A DNA stretch of 64,000 nt from the NCBI GenBank assembly GCA_903851195.1, contig CAINNJ010000046.1:1-64000 (forward strand), given 5' to 3'. Both the position numbers and the translations under genes were made by a program. This stretch comes from an uncultured Acidobacteriia bacterium (GTDB lineage: Bacteria; Acidobacteriota; Terriglobia; Bryobacterales; Bryobacteraceae). The notes beneath the pieces are model-generated. The model did not search any database. It was not told where the DNA came from and saw only the letters and a program-made list of their open reading frames with translations. Below are positions 9,134 through 19,064 of this stretch, piece after piece (the stretch's first letter is position 1; each line of letters starts with the position of its first letter).

Positions 9134-10741
9134 ATGGCGCTTGAAAAAAACCGCGCGAACGTCGCCCCGCTCACCCCGCTCACCTTTCTCCGCTGGAGTG
9201 GCGAAGTCTGCCCCGATCGTCTGGCCATCGTCCATGGCGCCCGCCGCTTCACCTGGGGCGAAACCTACGCGCGCTGCCGCCGTCTCGCATCCGCCCTGGC
9301 CCGCCTCGGCATCGCCGCGGGCGACACCGTCGCCGTCATGCTCGCCAATACCCCGGAAATGCTCGAAGTCCACTTCGGCGTTCCGATGCTCGGCGCGATC
9401 CTGAACACGCTGAACACCCGCCTCGACGCCGCCACCCTCGCCTTCATGCTCGGCCACGGCGAAGCGAAGGTCCTGCTCTGCGACCGCGAGTACTCCGCCG
9501 TCATGACCGACGCCCTGTCCCGCATGGAAAACCCGCCTCTCGTGGTGGACATCGACGACTCCGAATACGCCGGTCCCGGCACGCGTCTCGGCACCCTCGA
9601 ATACGAAGCCTGGCTCGCCGCCGCCGATCCGGACTACCACTGGCAGCCCCCCGCCGACGAGTGGGAGTCCATCTCCCTCAACTACACCTCCGGCACCACC
9701 GGCAACCCGAAAGGCGTCGTCTACAGCCACCGCGGCGCGTACCTCAACGCCCTCGGCGACATCATGGCCTGGTCCATGCCCAGACACCCCGTGTTCCTCT
9801 GGACCGTCCCCATGTTCCACTGCAACGGCTGGTGTTTCCCCTGGGCCATTGCCGCGCTTACCGGCGTCAACGTCTGCCTCCGCAAGGTCGAAGCCGCCAC
9901 CATCTACCGGCTCATGAAAGAACACGGAGTCACCCACTACGGCGGCGCGCCCATCGTCCACAACCTGCTGCTCAACGCCCCGGCCAGCCTCCGTGAAGGC
10001 CTGCCGCACCGCATCAAAGGGATCATCGCCGGAGCCGCTCCGCCCGTCGCCACCATCGCCGGCATGGAGCGGATCGGTTTCGACCTCACCCACGTCTACG
10101 GCCTCACCGAGAGCTACGGTCCCGCCACCTCCTGCGTGCAGCAGGAAGGCTGGGCCGACCTACCCGTCGACGAACGCGCCCAGCTCAACGGGCGTCAGGG
10201 CGTCCGCTTCCTCCTCGAAGAAGAGTGCACCGTGCTCCATCCGGATACCCTGCAGCCCGTGCCTCCGGATGGCGAAACTATCGGCGAAATTATGTTCCGC
10301 GGCAACATCCTCATGAAGGGCTACCTCAAGAACCCAGCCGCCACCGAGGAAGCCTTCGCCGGCGGCTGGTTCCACTCCGGCGACCTCGCCGTGCTCGATT
10401 CTGCCGGCTACATGAAGATCAAAGACCGCTCGAAAGACGTCATCATCTCGGGCGGCGAAAACATCTCCTCGCTCGAAGTGGAGGACGCCCTCTGCCATCA
10501 CCCGGCCGTGCTCGCCGCGGCCGTCGTCGCGCGGCCTGATGAGAAATGGGGCGAGACCCCATGCGCGTTCGTCGAACTGAAAGATGGCGCAGCACCCACG
10601 GAGCGCGAACTCATCGACCACTGCCGCGCGAAACTGGCGCACTACAAAGCGCCCAAAACCGTCGTCTTCGGACCTCTGCCCAAAACCTCCACGGGCAAGG
10701 TGCAGAAGTACGCTTTACGCGATCGGGCGCGTGAGTTATGA
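9134..10741 (+). CDS. AMP-dependent acyl-CoA synthetase/ligase
   Basis: 'NYTSGTTGNPKGVVYSHRGAYLNAL', 'HVYGLTESYGP', 'GWFHSGDLAVLD..MKIKDRSKDVIISGGENISS'. Confidence 0.92.
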   Translation: MALEKNRANVAPLTPLTFLRWSGEVCPDRLAIVHGARRFTWGETYARCRRLASALARLGIAAGDTVAVMLANTPEMLEVHFGVPMLGAILNTLNTRLDAATLAFMLGHGEAKVLLCDREYSAVMTDALSRMENPPLVVDIDDSEYAGPGTRLGTLEYEAWLAAADPDYHWQPPADEWESISLNYTSGTTGNPKGVVYSHRGAYLNALGDIMAWSMPRHPVFLWTVPMFHCNGWCFPWAIAALTGVNVCLRKVEAATIYRLMKEHGVTHYGGAPIVHNLLLNAPASLREGLPHRIKGIIAGAAPPVATIAGMERIGFDLTHVYGLTESYGPATSCVQQEGWADLPVDERAQLNGRQGVRFLLEEECTVLHPDTLQPVPPDGETIGEIMFRGNILMKGYLKNPAATEEAFAGGWFHSGDLAVLDSAGYMKIKDRSKDVIISGGENISSLEVEDALCHHPAVLAAAVVARPDEKWGETPCAFVELKDGAAPTERELIDHCRAKLAHYKAPKTVVFGPLPKTSTGKVQKYALRDRAREL

Positions 10742-11520
10742 CCGAGCCCTTCCTAATAACGAATCGCGAAGCCGGGCTCGTCACCGTGACCCTGAACCGC
10801 CCCGAGCGCTTCAACCCGCTCTCGCTCGAAATGATCGCGGCGCTCCAGTCGGAACTGGATTCCCTCGCGTCGGATCCTTCGGTGCGCGTGGTGGTGATCG
10901 CCGGCGCGGGTCGCGGCTTCTGCGCCGGTCACGATCTGAAAGAAATGCGCGCCCACACCGGCGACACCGTCTGGCAGCGCCGCCTGTTCGACGACTGCAG
11001 CCGGATGATGATAACCCTGACCCGCCTGCCGCAACCGGTCATCGCCCGCGTTCACGGCATTGCCACCGCCGCCGGTTGTCAGTTGGTCGCCATGTGCGAC
11101 CTCGCAGTCGCTTCCGAAACCGCGACCTTCGCGACACCCGGCGTGAACATCGGCGTCTTCTGTTCCACTCCCGCCGTCGGCCTCGCCCGCAACGTGGGCC
11201 GCAAGCGCGCCATGGAGATGCTGCTGACCGGCGCGCCCATCGACGCCGCTACCGCGCTCGACTGGGGTCTCGTGAACAAAGTCGTCCCCGCTTCAGAACT
11301 GGACGCCGCCGTTCGCCAATTCACCGACGTGATCCTCTCGAAAAGCGCCCAGTCGATCCGTCTCGGCAAAGAGACCTTTTACCGCCAACTCGATCCCGCC
11401 CTCGGCGCCGCCTACGCCCTCGCCAGCGAAACCATGGCGTGCAACATGGCCATCGAAGACGCGGAGGAAGGCATCGGAGCTTTCCTCGAAAAACGCCCGG
11501 CAAACTGGAGAACCTATTGA
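10738..11520 (+). CDS. Enoyl-CoA hydratase/isomerase family protein
   Basis: 'VVVIAGAGRGFCAGHDLKEM', 'IARVHGIATAAGCQLVAMCDLAVASETATFATP'; 4-bp overlap with the synthetase. Confidence 0.92.
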   Translation: MTEPFLITNREAGLVTVTLNRPERFNPLSLEMIAALQSELDSLASDPSVRVVVIAGAGRGFCAGHDLKEMRAHTGDTVWQRRLFDDCSRMMITLTRLPQPVIARVHGIATAAGCQLVAMCDLAVASETATFATPGVNIGVFCSTPAVGLARNVGRKRAMEMLLTGAPIDAATALDWGLVNKVVPASELDAAVRQFTDVILSKSAQSIRLGKETFYRQLDPALGAAYALASETMACNMAIEDAEEGIGAFLEKRPANWRTY

Positions 11521-12962
11521 CCCATCACCTTATGCAGAGCTTCCACCGTCACCAGTGACGGTTTGAAATTGCCGAAGCGGTGACCTTCGGCGATCGTCAG
11601 GGGCGTCCACCCCTGCTTGTTTTTCTGGTCCCAGATTTCCCGTTTTGCGCCATGCGCGGCCAGAAACTCCACCGCTTTGGGATGATTCCGGTACGCCGCC
11701 CCGTGCATCGCGGTCTCGCCGTTGTTATCCACGGCATTAATATCGGCCCCGAGGTCGAGCGCGGCCTGCAGCGCCTCCAGCACCTCGGATTCCGTCCCGG
11801 CGTCTTCACCGGGCGAACGTGTCCCCAGACCTGCCACGGCCATCAGGGGCGTGCTGTTATCGGCGTTGTTCATGGAGGTGTCGGCGCCCAGCTTCACCAG
11901 ATAACGCATCAGTTCGGCGTCGGCGGTCCGCGACGCGAGGAAGTAAGGCGTGGCGCCCAAAGTATTGAGGCCGGTCAGTCCGAATTTGATCGCCTTGGTC
12001 GTCCGGGCATTAATATTCGCTCCCTTATCGACCATTTTTTTGACGAATTCGAGGCTGGTCATGTTCCCGGAGCCTTCCGGGGCGGGGTCGTTATCCCCCA
12101 GGCCCGATTTGCGCACCGAGGGCACGACGTGCAGCGCGGTATACCCGGCGCCGGCCGCATTCGGGTCCGCTCCCTGATCGAGCAGGAACGCAGCGAGTTC
12201 GAAATGGGCGTTCGAAGCCGCCAGCACAAGCGCGCTCTCGCCGACGCGCGGTCCACCGGCGCCGGAAGCCAGCTTGAGCCCGGTCTCGTCTTTGTGCCGG
12301 GTCACCGTCTCGTTTACGTCGGCGCCGGCTTTGAGCAGCGCGCGCACGGCGGGCAGGCGGCCTTCACGGACCGCGAAGAGCAGCGGCGTGTAGCCGGAAT
12401 CGAGCTGTTCGTCGAGTTTCGCGCCGCCCTTCAGCAGCAGTTCGATGGCCTCCACGTTGCCTTCCGCGGCGGCCCACATCAGGGCCGTCTGGCCCCGGCG
12501 TGGCTCCTTCGCGTTGACGAGGGCGTCATGGGCGATCAGTGCCTGGATCGCTCCAGCACGGCCGGTCCGTGCCGCCGTCATGAGCACGGTCTCGCCGCCG
12601 GGCAGCGTGGTGTTCGGATCCGCGCCGGCCTTCAGAAAGAGCTCGACCATCTCGCCGTTGCCGTTGCCGCACGCGAGAGAAAGCGGTGTCACTCCGTAGC
12701 GGTTGACGGCCTTGACGTTGGCGCCCGCCGCGACCAGCAGCCGTGCGGCCTCCAGGTCGTCGCGGAACGCGGCCCAGTGGAGCGCGGACATGCCGTCCAC
12801 CTGCGTGGCGTTGACGTCGGCGTGTTGGGCCAGCAGCGAGCGGATCGCTGCCTGATCGGCCTCCTCGGCCGCGTCGGCGAGCGGAGCTGTGGAGCGGGCG
12901 GCGGAAAGGCCGAACGCCGCCAGAGGGAGCAGCAGAGCGATACGTCGCACGGTCCGCCTCAC
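11514..12962 (-). CDS. Ankyrin-repeat protein with signal-like N-terminus
   Basis: Many ankyrin units, e.g. 'DGMSALHWAAFRDDLEAARLLVAAGANVKAVNRYGVTPLSLAC'. Confidence 0.9.
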   Translation of the reverse strand: MRRTVRRIALLLPLAAFGLSAARSTAPLADAAEEADQAAIRSLLAQHADVNATQVDGMSALHWAAFRDDLEAARLLVAAGANVKAVNRYGVTPLSLACGNGNGEMVELFLKAGADPNTTLPGGETVLMTAARTGRAGAIQALIAHDALVNAKEPRRGQTALMWAAAEGNVEAIELLLKGGAKLDEQLDSGYTPLLFAVREGRLPAVRALLKAGADVNETVTRHKDETGLKLASGAGGPRVGESALVLAASNAHFELAAFLLDQGADPNAAGAGYTALHVVPSVRKSGLGDNDPAPEGSGNMTSLEFVKKMVDKGANINARTTKAIKFGLTGLNTLGATPYFLASRTADAELMRYLVKLGADTSMNNADNSTPLMAVAGLGTRSPGEDAGTESEVLEALQAALDLGADINAVDNNGETAMHGAAYRNHPKAVEFLAAHGAKREIWDQKNKQGWTPLTIAEGHRFGNFKPSLVTVEALHKVMGQ

Positions 12963-14293
12963 AGCGTCGCCGGCGCCTGCAGTTCCGCCACCTTGCCCTT
13001 GCTGTCGGCGAAAGAATCGATCCGCACGCCGGCGCGGTCGAGCATCGTGAGGTGCACGTTGGCGAGCGGCGCCGCTTCTTTGTACGTGATGTGGCGGCCG
13101 TTCCTGTGGCCGGTGCCGCCGGCGACAAGGATCGGCATGTTCACGTGGTCGTGTTTATCGCCGTTGCCCATGCCGCTGCCGTAGAGGTACATGGTGTGGT
13201 CGAGCAGGTTGCCGTCGCCGTCCGGTGTCTTTTTGAGTTTGTCGAGGAAATAGGAGAACAACGAAACGTGGAACGTATTGATCAGCGCGACTTTGGCCAG
13301 CTTCTCGGGATCGCCGCCGTTGTGTGTCAGTGGATGGTGCGGGTCCGGCACGCCGATCTCCGGGTACGTCCGTGTGCTCGTCTCGCGCGCCAGCTGGAAC
13401 GTCACCACGCGCGTGACGTCGGACTGCAGCGCCAGCACCTGCAGGTCGAACATGAGCTTCGCGTGATCGGCATAAGCGGCGGGAACGCCCAACGGACGAT
13501 CCAGATCGCGCGCCCCCGCGCCGGTCGTTTCGGATTCGGCCTGCTGAATGCGCCGTTCCACTTCACGCACTGTGTCGAGGTACTGCGTCACCTTCACGCG
13601 GTCCTCGGCCCCGAGCTTCTTCTGCAGCCGCGAAATGTCTTCGGTGACGACGTCGAGCAGGCTCTCGCGCCGCTTCAGTTCCGCCAGCCGGTCCGCCACG
13701 CTGCCACCCTCACCGAACAGCCGTTCGAACGCGATACGCGGATGCGCTTCGGCGGGCAGGGGAGTGGTCGGCGACGACCACGACAGATTGTTCTGGTAAA
13801 CGCAGGCGTAGCCGTTATCGCACTGGCCCACCGTGGTCAGCAGATCCATGGCGAGTTCCAGCGATGGCAGCCGAGTGCCTTTTCCAATGTTCTGCGCGGC
13901 GATCTGATCGACGGTCGTGCCCAGCTGATAATCCGAACTCTCCGTCCACTTGGCGGTCGCGCAGCTCAGAAACGAAGCATTCGACGTGGCATGCGTGCCG
14001 GGATAGGCATTGCGGATTTCGAGGTTCGAAAGGACCGTCACCTGATCGCGGAAGGGCGCCAGCGAACGGAGGATCGGAGAAAGCTCGGTCAGGTCCGCGC
14101 CGGGCGGAGTCCACTCGGCCATGTGCGCGCCCATCGGGATATAAACGAATCCCAGCCTGCGCACCGGGTTGCCGGCCGTCGCGGAAAGCGGCGTCAGCGC
14201 GGGAATCATGGCGTCCAGCAGCGGCAGCGCCAGGGTCGTCCCGAGGCCCCGGAGCACGGTCCGGCGGGAAAGAGCTTTCTTCGTGATGATCAT
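12959..14293 (-). CDS. DUF1552 domain protein
   Basis: 'KKALSRRTVLRGLGTTLALPLLDAMIPAL' and 'FVYIPMGAHMAEWTPPGA..LSPILRSLAPFRDQVTVLSNL'. Confidence 0.88.
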   Translation of the reverse strand: MIITKKALSRRTVLRGLGTTLALPLLDAMIPALTPLSATAGNPVRRLGFVYIPMGAHMAEWTPPGADLTELSPILRSLAPFRDQVTVLSNLEIRNAYPGTHATSNASFLSCATAKWTESSDYQLGTTVDQIAAQNIGKGTRLPSLELAMDLLTTVGQCDNGYACVYQNNLSWSSPTTPLPAEAHPRIAFERLFGEGGSVADRLAELKRRESLLDVVTEDISRLQKKLGAEDRVKVTQYLDTVREVERRIQQAESETTGAGARDLDRPLGVPAAYADHAKLMFDLQVLALQSDVTRVVTFQLARETSTRTYPEIGVPDPHHPLTHNGGDPEKLAKVALINTFHVSLFSYFLDKLKKTPDGDGNLLDHTMYLYGSGMGNGDKHDHVNMPILVAGGTGHRNGRHITYKEAAPLANVHLTMLDRAGVRIDSFADSKGKVAELQAPATL

Positions 14294-16666
14294 TTACTTC
14301 GATCTCCTCATTTCGAATGGAGTGCTGTTGACGATCCCGACAATGATGGACGAAAAACGATAATCCGCCGCGCCCGCGTCGCGCACAATCCGGCGCACGG
14401 CTGGTTCGTCATAAAATTCCGTGCCGCGGCCCAGCGAGTAGGTCATGAGCTTTTCCGTCAGCGTGCTGACGAATATTTCCGGACGATTGAGCAACACCTT
14501 CTGCAACCCGGTCGCGCCCTCGAACTTCGTGCCGTCCGGCAGCACGCCGGAGGCGTCGATCGCCTTGTTTTCGTCGATGGTTCGCCAGCGGCCCACCGCG
14601 TCGTAGTTCTCGAGACTGAAGCCGAGCGGATCCATGATGTTGTGGCAACTGGCGCACACCGGATTGGCGCGATGCTGCGCGATACGTTCGCGCATGGGCA
14701 GGTTCTTCGTCCCGCCGGGATTATCCGTGAGCGCCGGCACCGCGGGCGGCGGCGGGGGCGGGGGAGAGCCGAGAATATTGTCGAGAATCCACTTCCCGCG
14801 AATCACGGGCGAAGTGCGGGTTGCATAGGACGTGACCGACAAAATGCTGCCCTGGCGAATCAGACCGCCGCGCACGTCGTCGTCACCGAATTCCACCCGT
14901 CGGAAACGGCTGCCATAGATGTTCGGGATGCCGTAGTGCTTCGCCAGTCGCTCATTGACGAACGAGTACTTCGCGCGCAACAGATCGAGCACGTTGCGGT
15001 CTTCGCGCATGACGCTTTCGAGAAACATCTGCGTCTCGGTATGGAAGGCGCGGCGCAGGTTGTCGTCGAAATCCGGGAAGGCGCGCATGTCCGGCGTGAG
15101 CGAGGCGAGATTCCGGAGATGCAGCCACTGTTCGGCGAAGTTCGTGATCAGCGCTCGCGACCGCGGGTCGGCCAGCATGCGCCGCGTCTGCTTTTCCAGA
15201 ACCGCCGGCTGGTGCAGTTCGTTCTTGATCGCAACGTCCAGAAGTTCGTCGTCCGGGATGCTGCTCCAAAGGAAGAACGAAAGGCGCGAGGCGAGTTCCA
15301 GATCGGTCAGGCGGTACGGGGTTTGGGGCGCCACGCCGGCCGGATCGCGCTCGATCCGGAAGATAAATTCGGGATTCACCAGAATCGCGCTCAGGCCCAT
15401 CTCGATCCCCGCTTCGAAACCCGATTCCGGATCCTGCTTGCGGGTCTGGCGATAAAGGCGAAGCGGCGCCTGCAGGTCCGTCTCTGCCACAGGGCGGCGG
15501 TACGCGCGCTTGATCGTTTCGGAGAAAATACGGCGCGCGCACGGCTCTTCTTCCGCGGGACCGGACGGCTTGCAGATAAAAATACGTTGCCGGCTCGGCG
15601 TGTCGCCTGGCCCCTTCGCGTTAAACGGACCATTGACCGTTACCGAATAAACCGCAGGCTGGATCCGCGGGTGCCGATCCATATTGAAGTGCGCCTGGTA
15701 GGGCTGCCGCTCATTTTCGAGCAGCAGGGACGGCTTCTTCACGAAAGCCGCGGCAACCTGGTGCGGACCGGCCTTCACGGGCACACGGACGTGCAGATTC
15801 TCGTCGACCAGATGATGATCCTGCCCCTTTGGCGGCGGCGCGACGGTGAACAGTTCGACACGCTCCCCGTCGATGGTCAGTTCCAGTTGGTGGGTTTCTT
15901 TCAGCCCCTCGATGTACTCGTTTCGATCCCGCGCCAGACGGATGCGGAACTCGTACTCGGCATCGAGCGGAAACGTATAGCGAACCGCCGTGCCGCCGCG
16001 GGTGCCCACCGGCAGCGCGTCGAAATGCTCCTCCTGCGTGAGATCGGGCGGCAGGCTGAACGTGTCGCCACCAGGAGCGTGTATCGGGCTGCCCACGGCC
16101 AGACGCACGATGCGTCGGGAAGCGGACAGATACCGATCGAGCAGTGTAGGCGAGAGGTCGCCGACCGTAATGTTGTCGAAGCCATGGCTCGATTCGTCGG
16201 CCGGCAGCAGCGCGGTCACGTCGGCATCGACGCGCAAAAGATCGCGGACGGCGTTCTGATACTCGGTGCGGTTCAGACGCCGAAACGTATCGGTGCGGCC
16301 CGGATTAACCGAAGCGCCATCCAGTTCGTGTTCGAGTCCGGCCTGCAGAGAGACGTATGTGGCCTCATCGGGACGAGGCAGTCCGGCCGGAGGCATGGAG
16401 CGGGAACGCAGCTTGCGAACGATCTTTTCCCATGCTTCGGGATTCTTCGCCGGGGCGGCGGCGGGGTCGAACACGAAGCTGCCCGCCTTCACCTTCGAAT
16501 TGTGGCAGCCGTTGCAGTACTGATTCAGCACCGCGACCGATCCCGCCGGAGCCGCTGCGAGCGAGACGGAAGCGGCACACAACAATACGAATCGGGCCCG
16601 AACCACGTACGGCATGCTCACCATCGAGTATATCGGCAAAAAAAGGGGGCGCCGCATACCGTACAT
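14294..16666 (-). CDS. DUF1592 / DUF1588 / DUF1585 family protein with cytochrome-c-like CNGCH motif
   Basis: 'NQYCNGCHNSKVKAGSF', 'RRLNRTEYQNAVRDLLRVDADVTALLPADESSHGFDNI', 'CASCHNIMDPLGFSLENYDAVGRWR'. Confidence 0.9.
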   Translation of the reverse strand: MYGMRRPLFLPIYSMVSMPYVVRARFVLLCAASVSLAAAPAGSVAVLNQYCNGCHNSKVKAGSFVFDPAAAPAKNPEAWEKIVRKLRSRSMPPAGLPRPDEATYVSLQAGLEHELDGASVNPGRTDTFRRLNRTEYQNAVRDLLRVDADVTALLPADESSHGFDNITVGDLSPTLLDRYLSASRRIVRLAVGSPIHAPGGDTFSLPPDLTQEEHFDALPVGTRGGTAVRYTFPLDAEYEFRIRLARDRNEYIEGLKETHQLELTIDGERVELFTVAPPPKGQDHHLVDENLHVRVPVKAGPHQVAAAFVKKPSLLLENERQPYQAHFNMDRHPRIQPAVYSVTVNGPFNAKGPGDTPSRQRIFICKPSGPAEEEPCARRIFSETIKRAYRRPVAETDLQAPLRLYRQTRKQDPESGFEAGIEMGLSAILVNPEFIFRIERDPAGVAPQTPYRLTDLELASRLSFFLWSSIPDDELLDVAIKNELHQPAVLEKQTRRMLADPRSRALITNFAEQWLHLRNLASLTPDMRAFPDFDDNLRRAFHTETQMFLESVMREDRNVLDLLRAKYSFVNERLAKHYGIPNIYGSRFRRVEFGDDDVRGGLIRQGSILSVTSYATRTSPVIRGKWILDNILGSPPPPPPPAVPALTDNPGGTKNLPMRERIAQHRANPVCASCHNIMDPLGFSLENYDAVGRWRTIDENKAIDASGVLPDGTKFEGATGLQKVLLNRPEIFVSTLTEKLMTYSLGRGTEFYDEPAVRRIVRDAGAADYRFSSIIVGIVNSTPFEMRRSK

Positions 16667-16699
16667 ACTATATCCACGGTTCCAGGCCCGGCGCCCCGT

Positions 16700-17152
16700 T
16701 CAGACGATGCGGGTACGACTCAAACTGACCGGCGATTCAGGCTCCCCATTCACAGGCAGCATGACGGGTCCGCTGGACAATGCCTGGAGAGCCGCTGCGA
16801 GCTCCGGCATCCGCAGCCTGAACGCACTCGGCAAACTATCGGACGCCGTTCGTTCCGCCAGTTGGCGGGCCACCGCGAAAGCGGCCCGCGCATCCCGCAG
16901 AACGGTCCAGCAGCGGCCCTGATTCCGCGTGATCCGGGCTGTTTCGATGAGGTGAAGGGTGAGGTCCAGCTGCAGGTCGAGAAACTCCCGCAGCAGACCC
17001 TGATTCAACGCGTGATCTGGTTTCAAGCATCCTCCCGGGATTGGTTCCGGCGGCATCGATCGGTACACCGTCAAACGGTGATCGAACACAAATCTGTAAT
17101 TTATCTTCCTGAATATGAGCCTAGCTCTTTTGCAGGGAGAGCATTTTGTCAA
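16700..17152 (-). CDS. Hypothetical protein
   Basis: 150-aa ORF; no family recognised; start uncertain. Confidence 0.4.
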   Translation of the reverse strand: MTKCSPCKRARLIFRKINYRFVFDHRLTVYRSMPPEPIPGGCLKPDHALNQGLLREFLDLQLDLTLHLIETARITRNQGRCWTVLRDARAAFAVARQLAERTASDSLPSAFRLRMPELAAALQALSSGPVMLPVNGEPESPVSLSRTRIV

Positions 17153-17238
17153 AAGTCGGATTTATTACATCCGAATTTTCCTTTTTCCGTCTGGACAGGC
17201 GGCCGGATGCTCGTTGGATAGAATAAAGCGGAACTTAT

Positions 17239-18270
17239 ATGAATGCGCTTCTCTTAACTGAATACATGAAGCTGGAGATGGTCGATTTCCCCGAACCGGA
17301 AATCGGACCGGACGACGTCCTGGTGCGGGTTCGCGCCTGCGGCATTTGCGGCAGCGACGTCCACGGGTTTGACGGCTCCTCGGGCCGCCGCAATCCGCCG
17401 TTGATCATGGGCCACGAGGCCTCCGGCGAAGTCGCCAAACTGGGGTCGAATGTCACCGACCTGAAACCTGGCGACCGGGTCACCTTCGATTCCACCGTCT
17501 ACTGCGGCAAGTGCGCCTTCTGCGTGGCCGGCGACGTGAATCTCTGCGACAACCGCCAGGTGGTGGGCGTCGCGCCGAAGGAATTCAAGCGCCACGGGGC
17601 GTTTGCGGAATTCGTGTCCGTGCCGCGGCGGATTATGTATCGCCTGCCGGACAGCTTTCCGTTTGAACAGGCGGCGCTGATCGAGGCCGTTTCCATCGGC
17701 GTGCATGCGGTTTCCATCACGCCGATTAAACTCGGCGACACGGCGGTGGTGATCGGGGTCGGCATGATCGGCCTGGTGACGCTGCAGGCGGCCAAGGCTG
17801 CCGGGTGCTCGCGCATCATCGTGGTCGATATGGAAGAGAACAAGCTCGACGCCGCGATGTCGATGGGCGCGACGGACCGGATCAATCCGAAGACCGCCAA
17901 CGTGCCGGATACGGTGCGGGCGCTGACGGGCGGGCGCGGCGCCGATGTGGCGTTCGAGTGCGTCGGTTACACGGTGCCGGTGGTGAGCGCGATCCAGTCG
18001 GTCCGCAAGGGCGGCACGGTCACGCTGATCGGCAATCTGCAGCCGAATGTCGAAATCCCGCTTCAATATGTGGTGACGCGGCAGATCCGCCTGCAGGGCT
18101 CGTGCGCGTCGAACGGTGAGTATCCGCAGTGCATCGACCTGATGGCCCGCGGGGTGATCAAGGTGGCTCCGCTCATCTCGGCCGTCGCGCCGCTCTCCGA
18201 TGGTGCGTCCTGGTTCAACCGTCTGTACAATCACGAGCCGAATCTGATGAAGGTGGTGCTGGTTCCTTAA
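17239..18270 (+). CDS. Zinc-dependent alcohol/polyol dehydrogenase (MDR family)
   Basis: 'VRACGICGSDVHGFDG', 'MGHEASGEV', 'CGKCAFCVAGDVNLCDN', Rossmann 'AVVIGVGMIGLVTLQAAKAAG'. Confidence 0.92.
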   Translation: MNALLLTEYMKLEMVDFPEPEIGPDDVLVRVRACGICGSDVHGFDGSSGRRNPPLIMGHEASGEVAKLGSNVTDLKPGDRVTFDSTVYCGKCAFCVAGDVNLCDNRQVVGVAPKEFKRHGAFAEFVSVPRRIMYRLPDSFPFEQAALIEAVSIGVHAVSITPIKLGDTAVVIGVGMIGLVTLQAAKAAGCSRIIVVDMEENKLDAAMSMGATDRINPKTANVPDTVRALTGGRGADVAFECVGYTVPVVSAIQSVRKGGTVTLIGNLQPNVEIPLQYVVTRQIRLQGSCASNGEYPQCIDLMARGVIKVAPLISAVAPLSDGASWFNRLYNHEPNLMKVVLVP

Positions 18271-19064
18271 TGAGCAACAACAAACTTTTCGATCTGACCG
18301 GCAAGGTAGCGCTGGTCACGGGCACCAGCCGCGGGCTGGGTCAATACATGGGCCGTGCGCTGGCCAAGGCGGGCGCGGACCTGGTGATCACCAGCCGGAA
18401 GCTGGCGGATCTGGAGCCCTTCAAAGCGGAAGTGGAGGCACTCGGGCGCAAGGCGTTTCCCGTGGAACTCGACGTCCGGAATTACGACAGCATTCAGAAC
18501 GCCGTCAAGGCGGCGATCGGCCACTATGGCAAGATCGACATTCTGGTGAACAACGCCGGCCTGAACGTCCGGAAGCCCGCCGTGGATATCACGTGGGACG
18601 ACTGGAATCTGGTGCTCGAGACGAATCTGCGCGGCGAGTTCTTCGTGGCGCAGGCGGTGGCGCGCGATACGATGATCCCGAACAAGTACGGCCGGATCAT
18701 CAATATCGGCTCCGTGACCAGCGTCTTCGGTTATGCCGGGCTGACCCCCTACTCCGCCAGCCGCGGCGGTGTGAAGCAGATGACGATGAGCCTGGCGGAC
18801 GACTGGGGCAAGCACGGCATCACCGTGAACTGCCTTGCGCCCGGCTGGTTCAAGACCGCGCAGAACGCGGTGCTTTACGAAAACAAAGAGTGGCTGGAAT
18901 ACATCGTGGACCGCATTCCGATGCGGCGGCCCGGTGCCCCGAAAGATCTGGACGGAGCCGTGGTCTTCCTCGCTTCCGATGCCAGTGAGTATTTCACCGG
19001 CCAGACCATGCTGGTGGACGGCGGCATCTCCACCGGCGCCACCCGGGCGACAGTCAACAAATGA
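18270..19064 (+). CDS. SDR family oxidoreductase
   Basis: 'GKVALVTGTSRGLGQYMGRALAKAG', 'LVNNAGLNV', 'YSASRGGVKQM'; ATG overlaps the TAA of the upstream gene. Confidence 0.92.
   Translation: MSNNKLFDLTGKVALVTGTSRGLGQYMGRALAKAGADLVITSRKLADLEPFKAEVEALGRKAFPVELDVRNYDSIQNAVKAAIGHYGKIDILVNNAGLNVRKPAVDITWDDWNLVLETNLRGEFFVAQAVARDTMIPNKYGRIINIGSVTSVFGYAGLTPYSASRGGVKQMTMSLADDWGKHGITVNCLAPGWFKTAQNAVLYENKEWLEYIVDRIPMRRPGAPKDLDGAVVFLASDASEYFTGQTMLVDGGISTGATRATVNK

Noticed and set aside
13052-17221. 1389-aa plus-strand ORF
   Set aside because: Antisense shadow of the DUF1552 and DUF1592 genes; Arg/His/Gln-rich composition typical of spurious frames in high-GC DNA.
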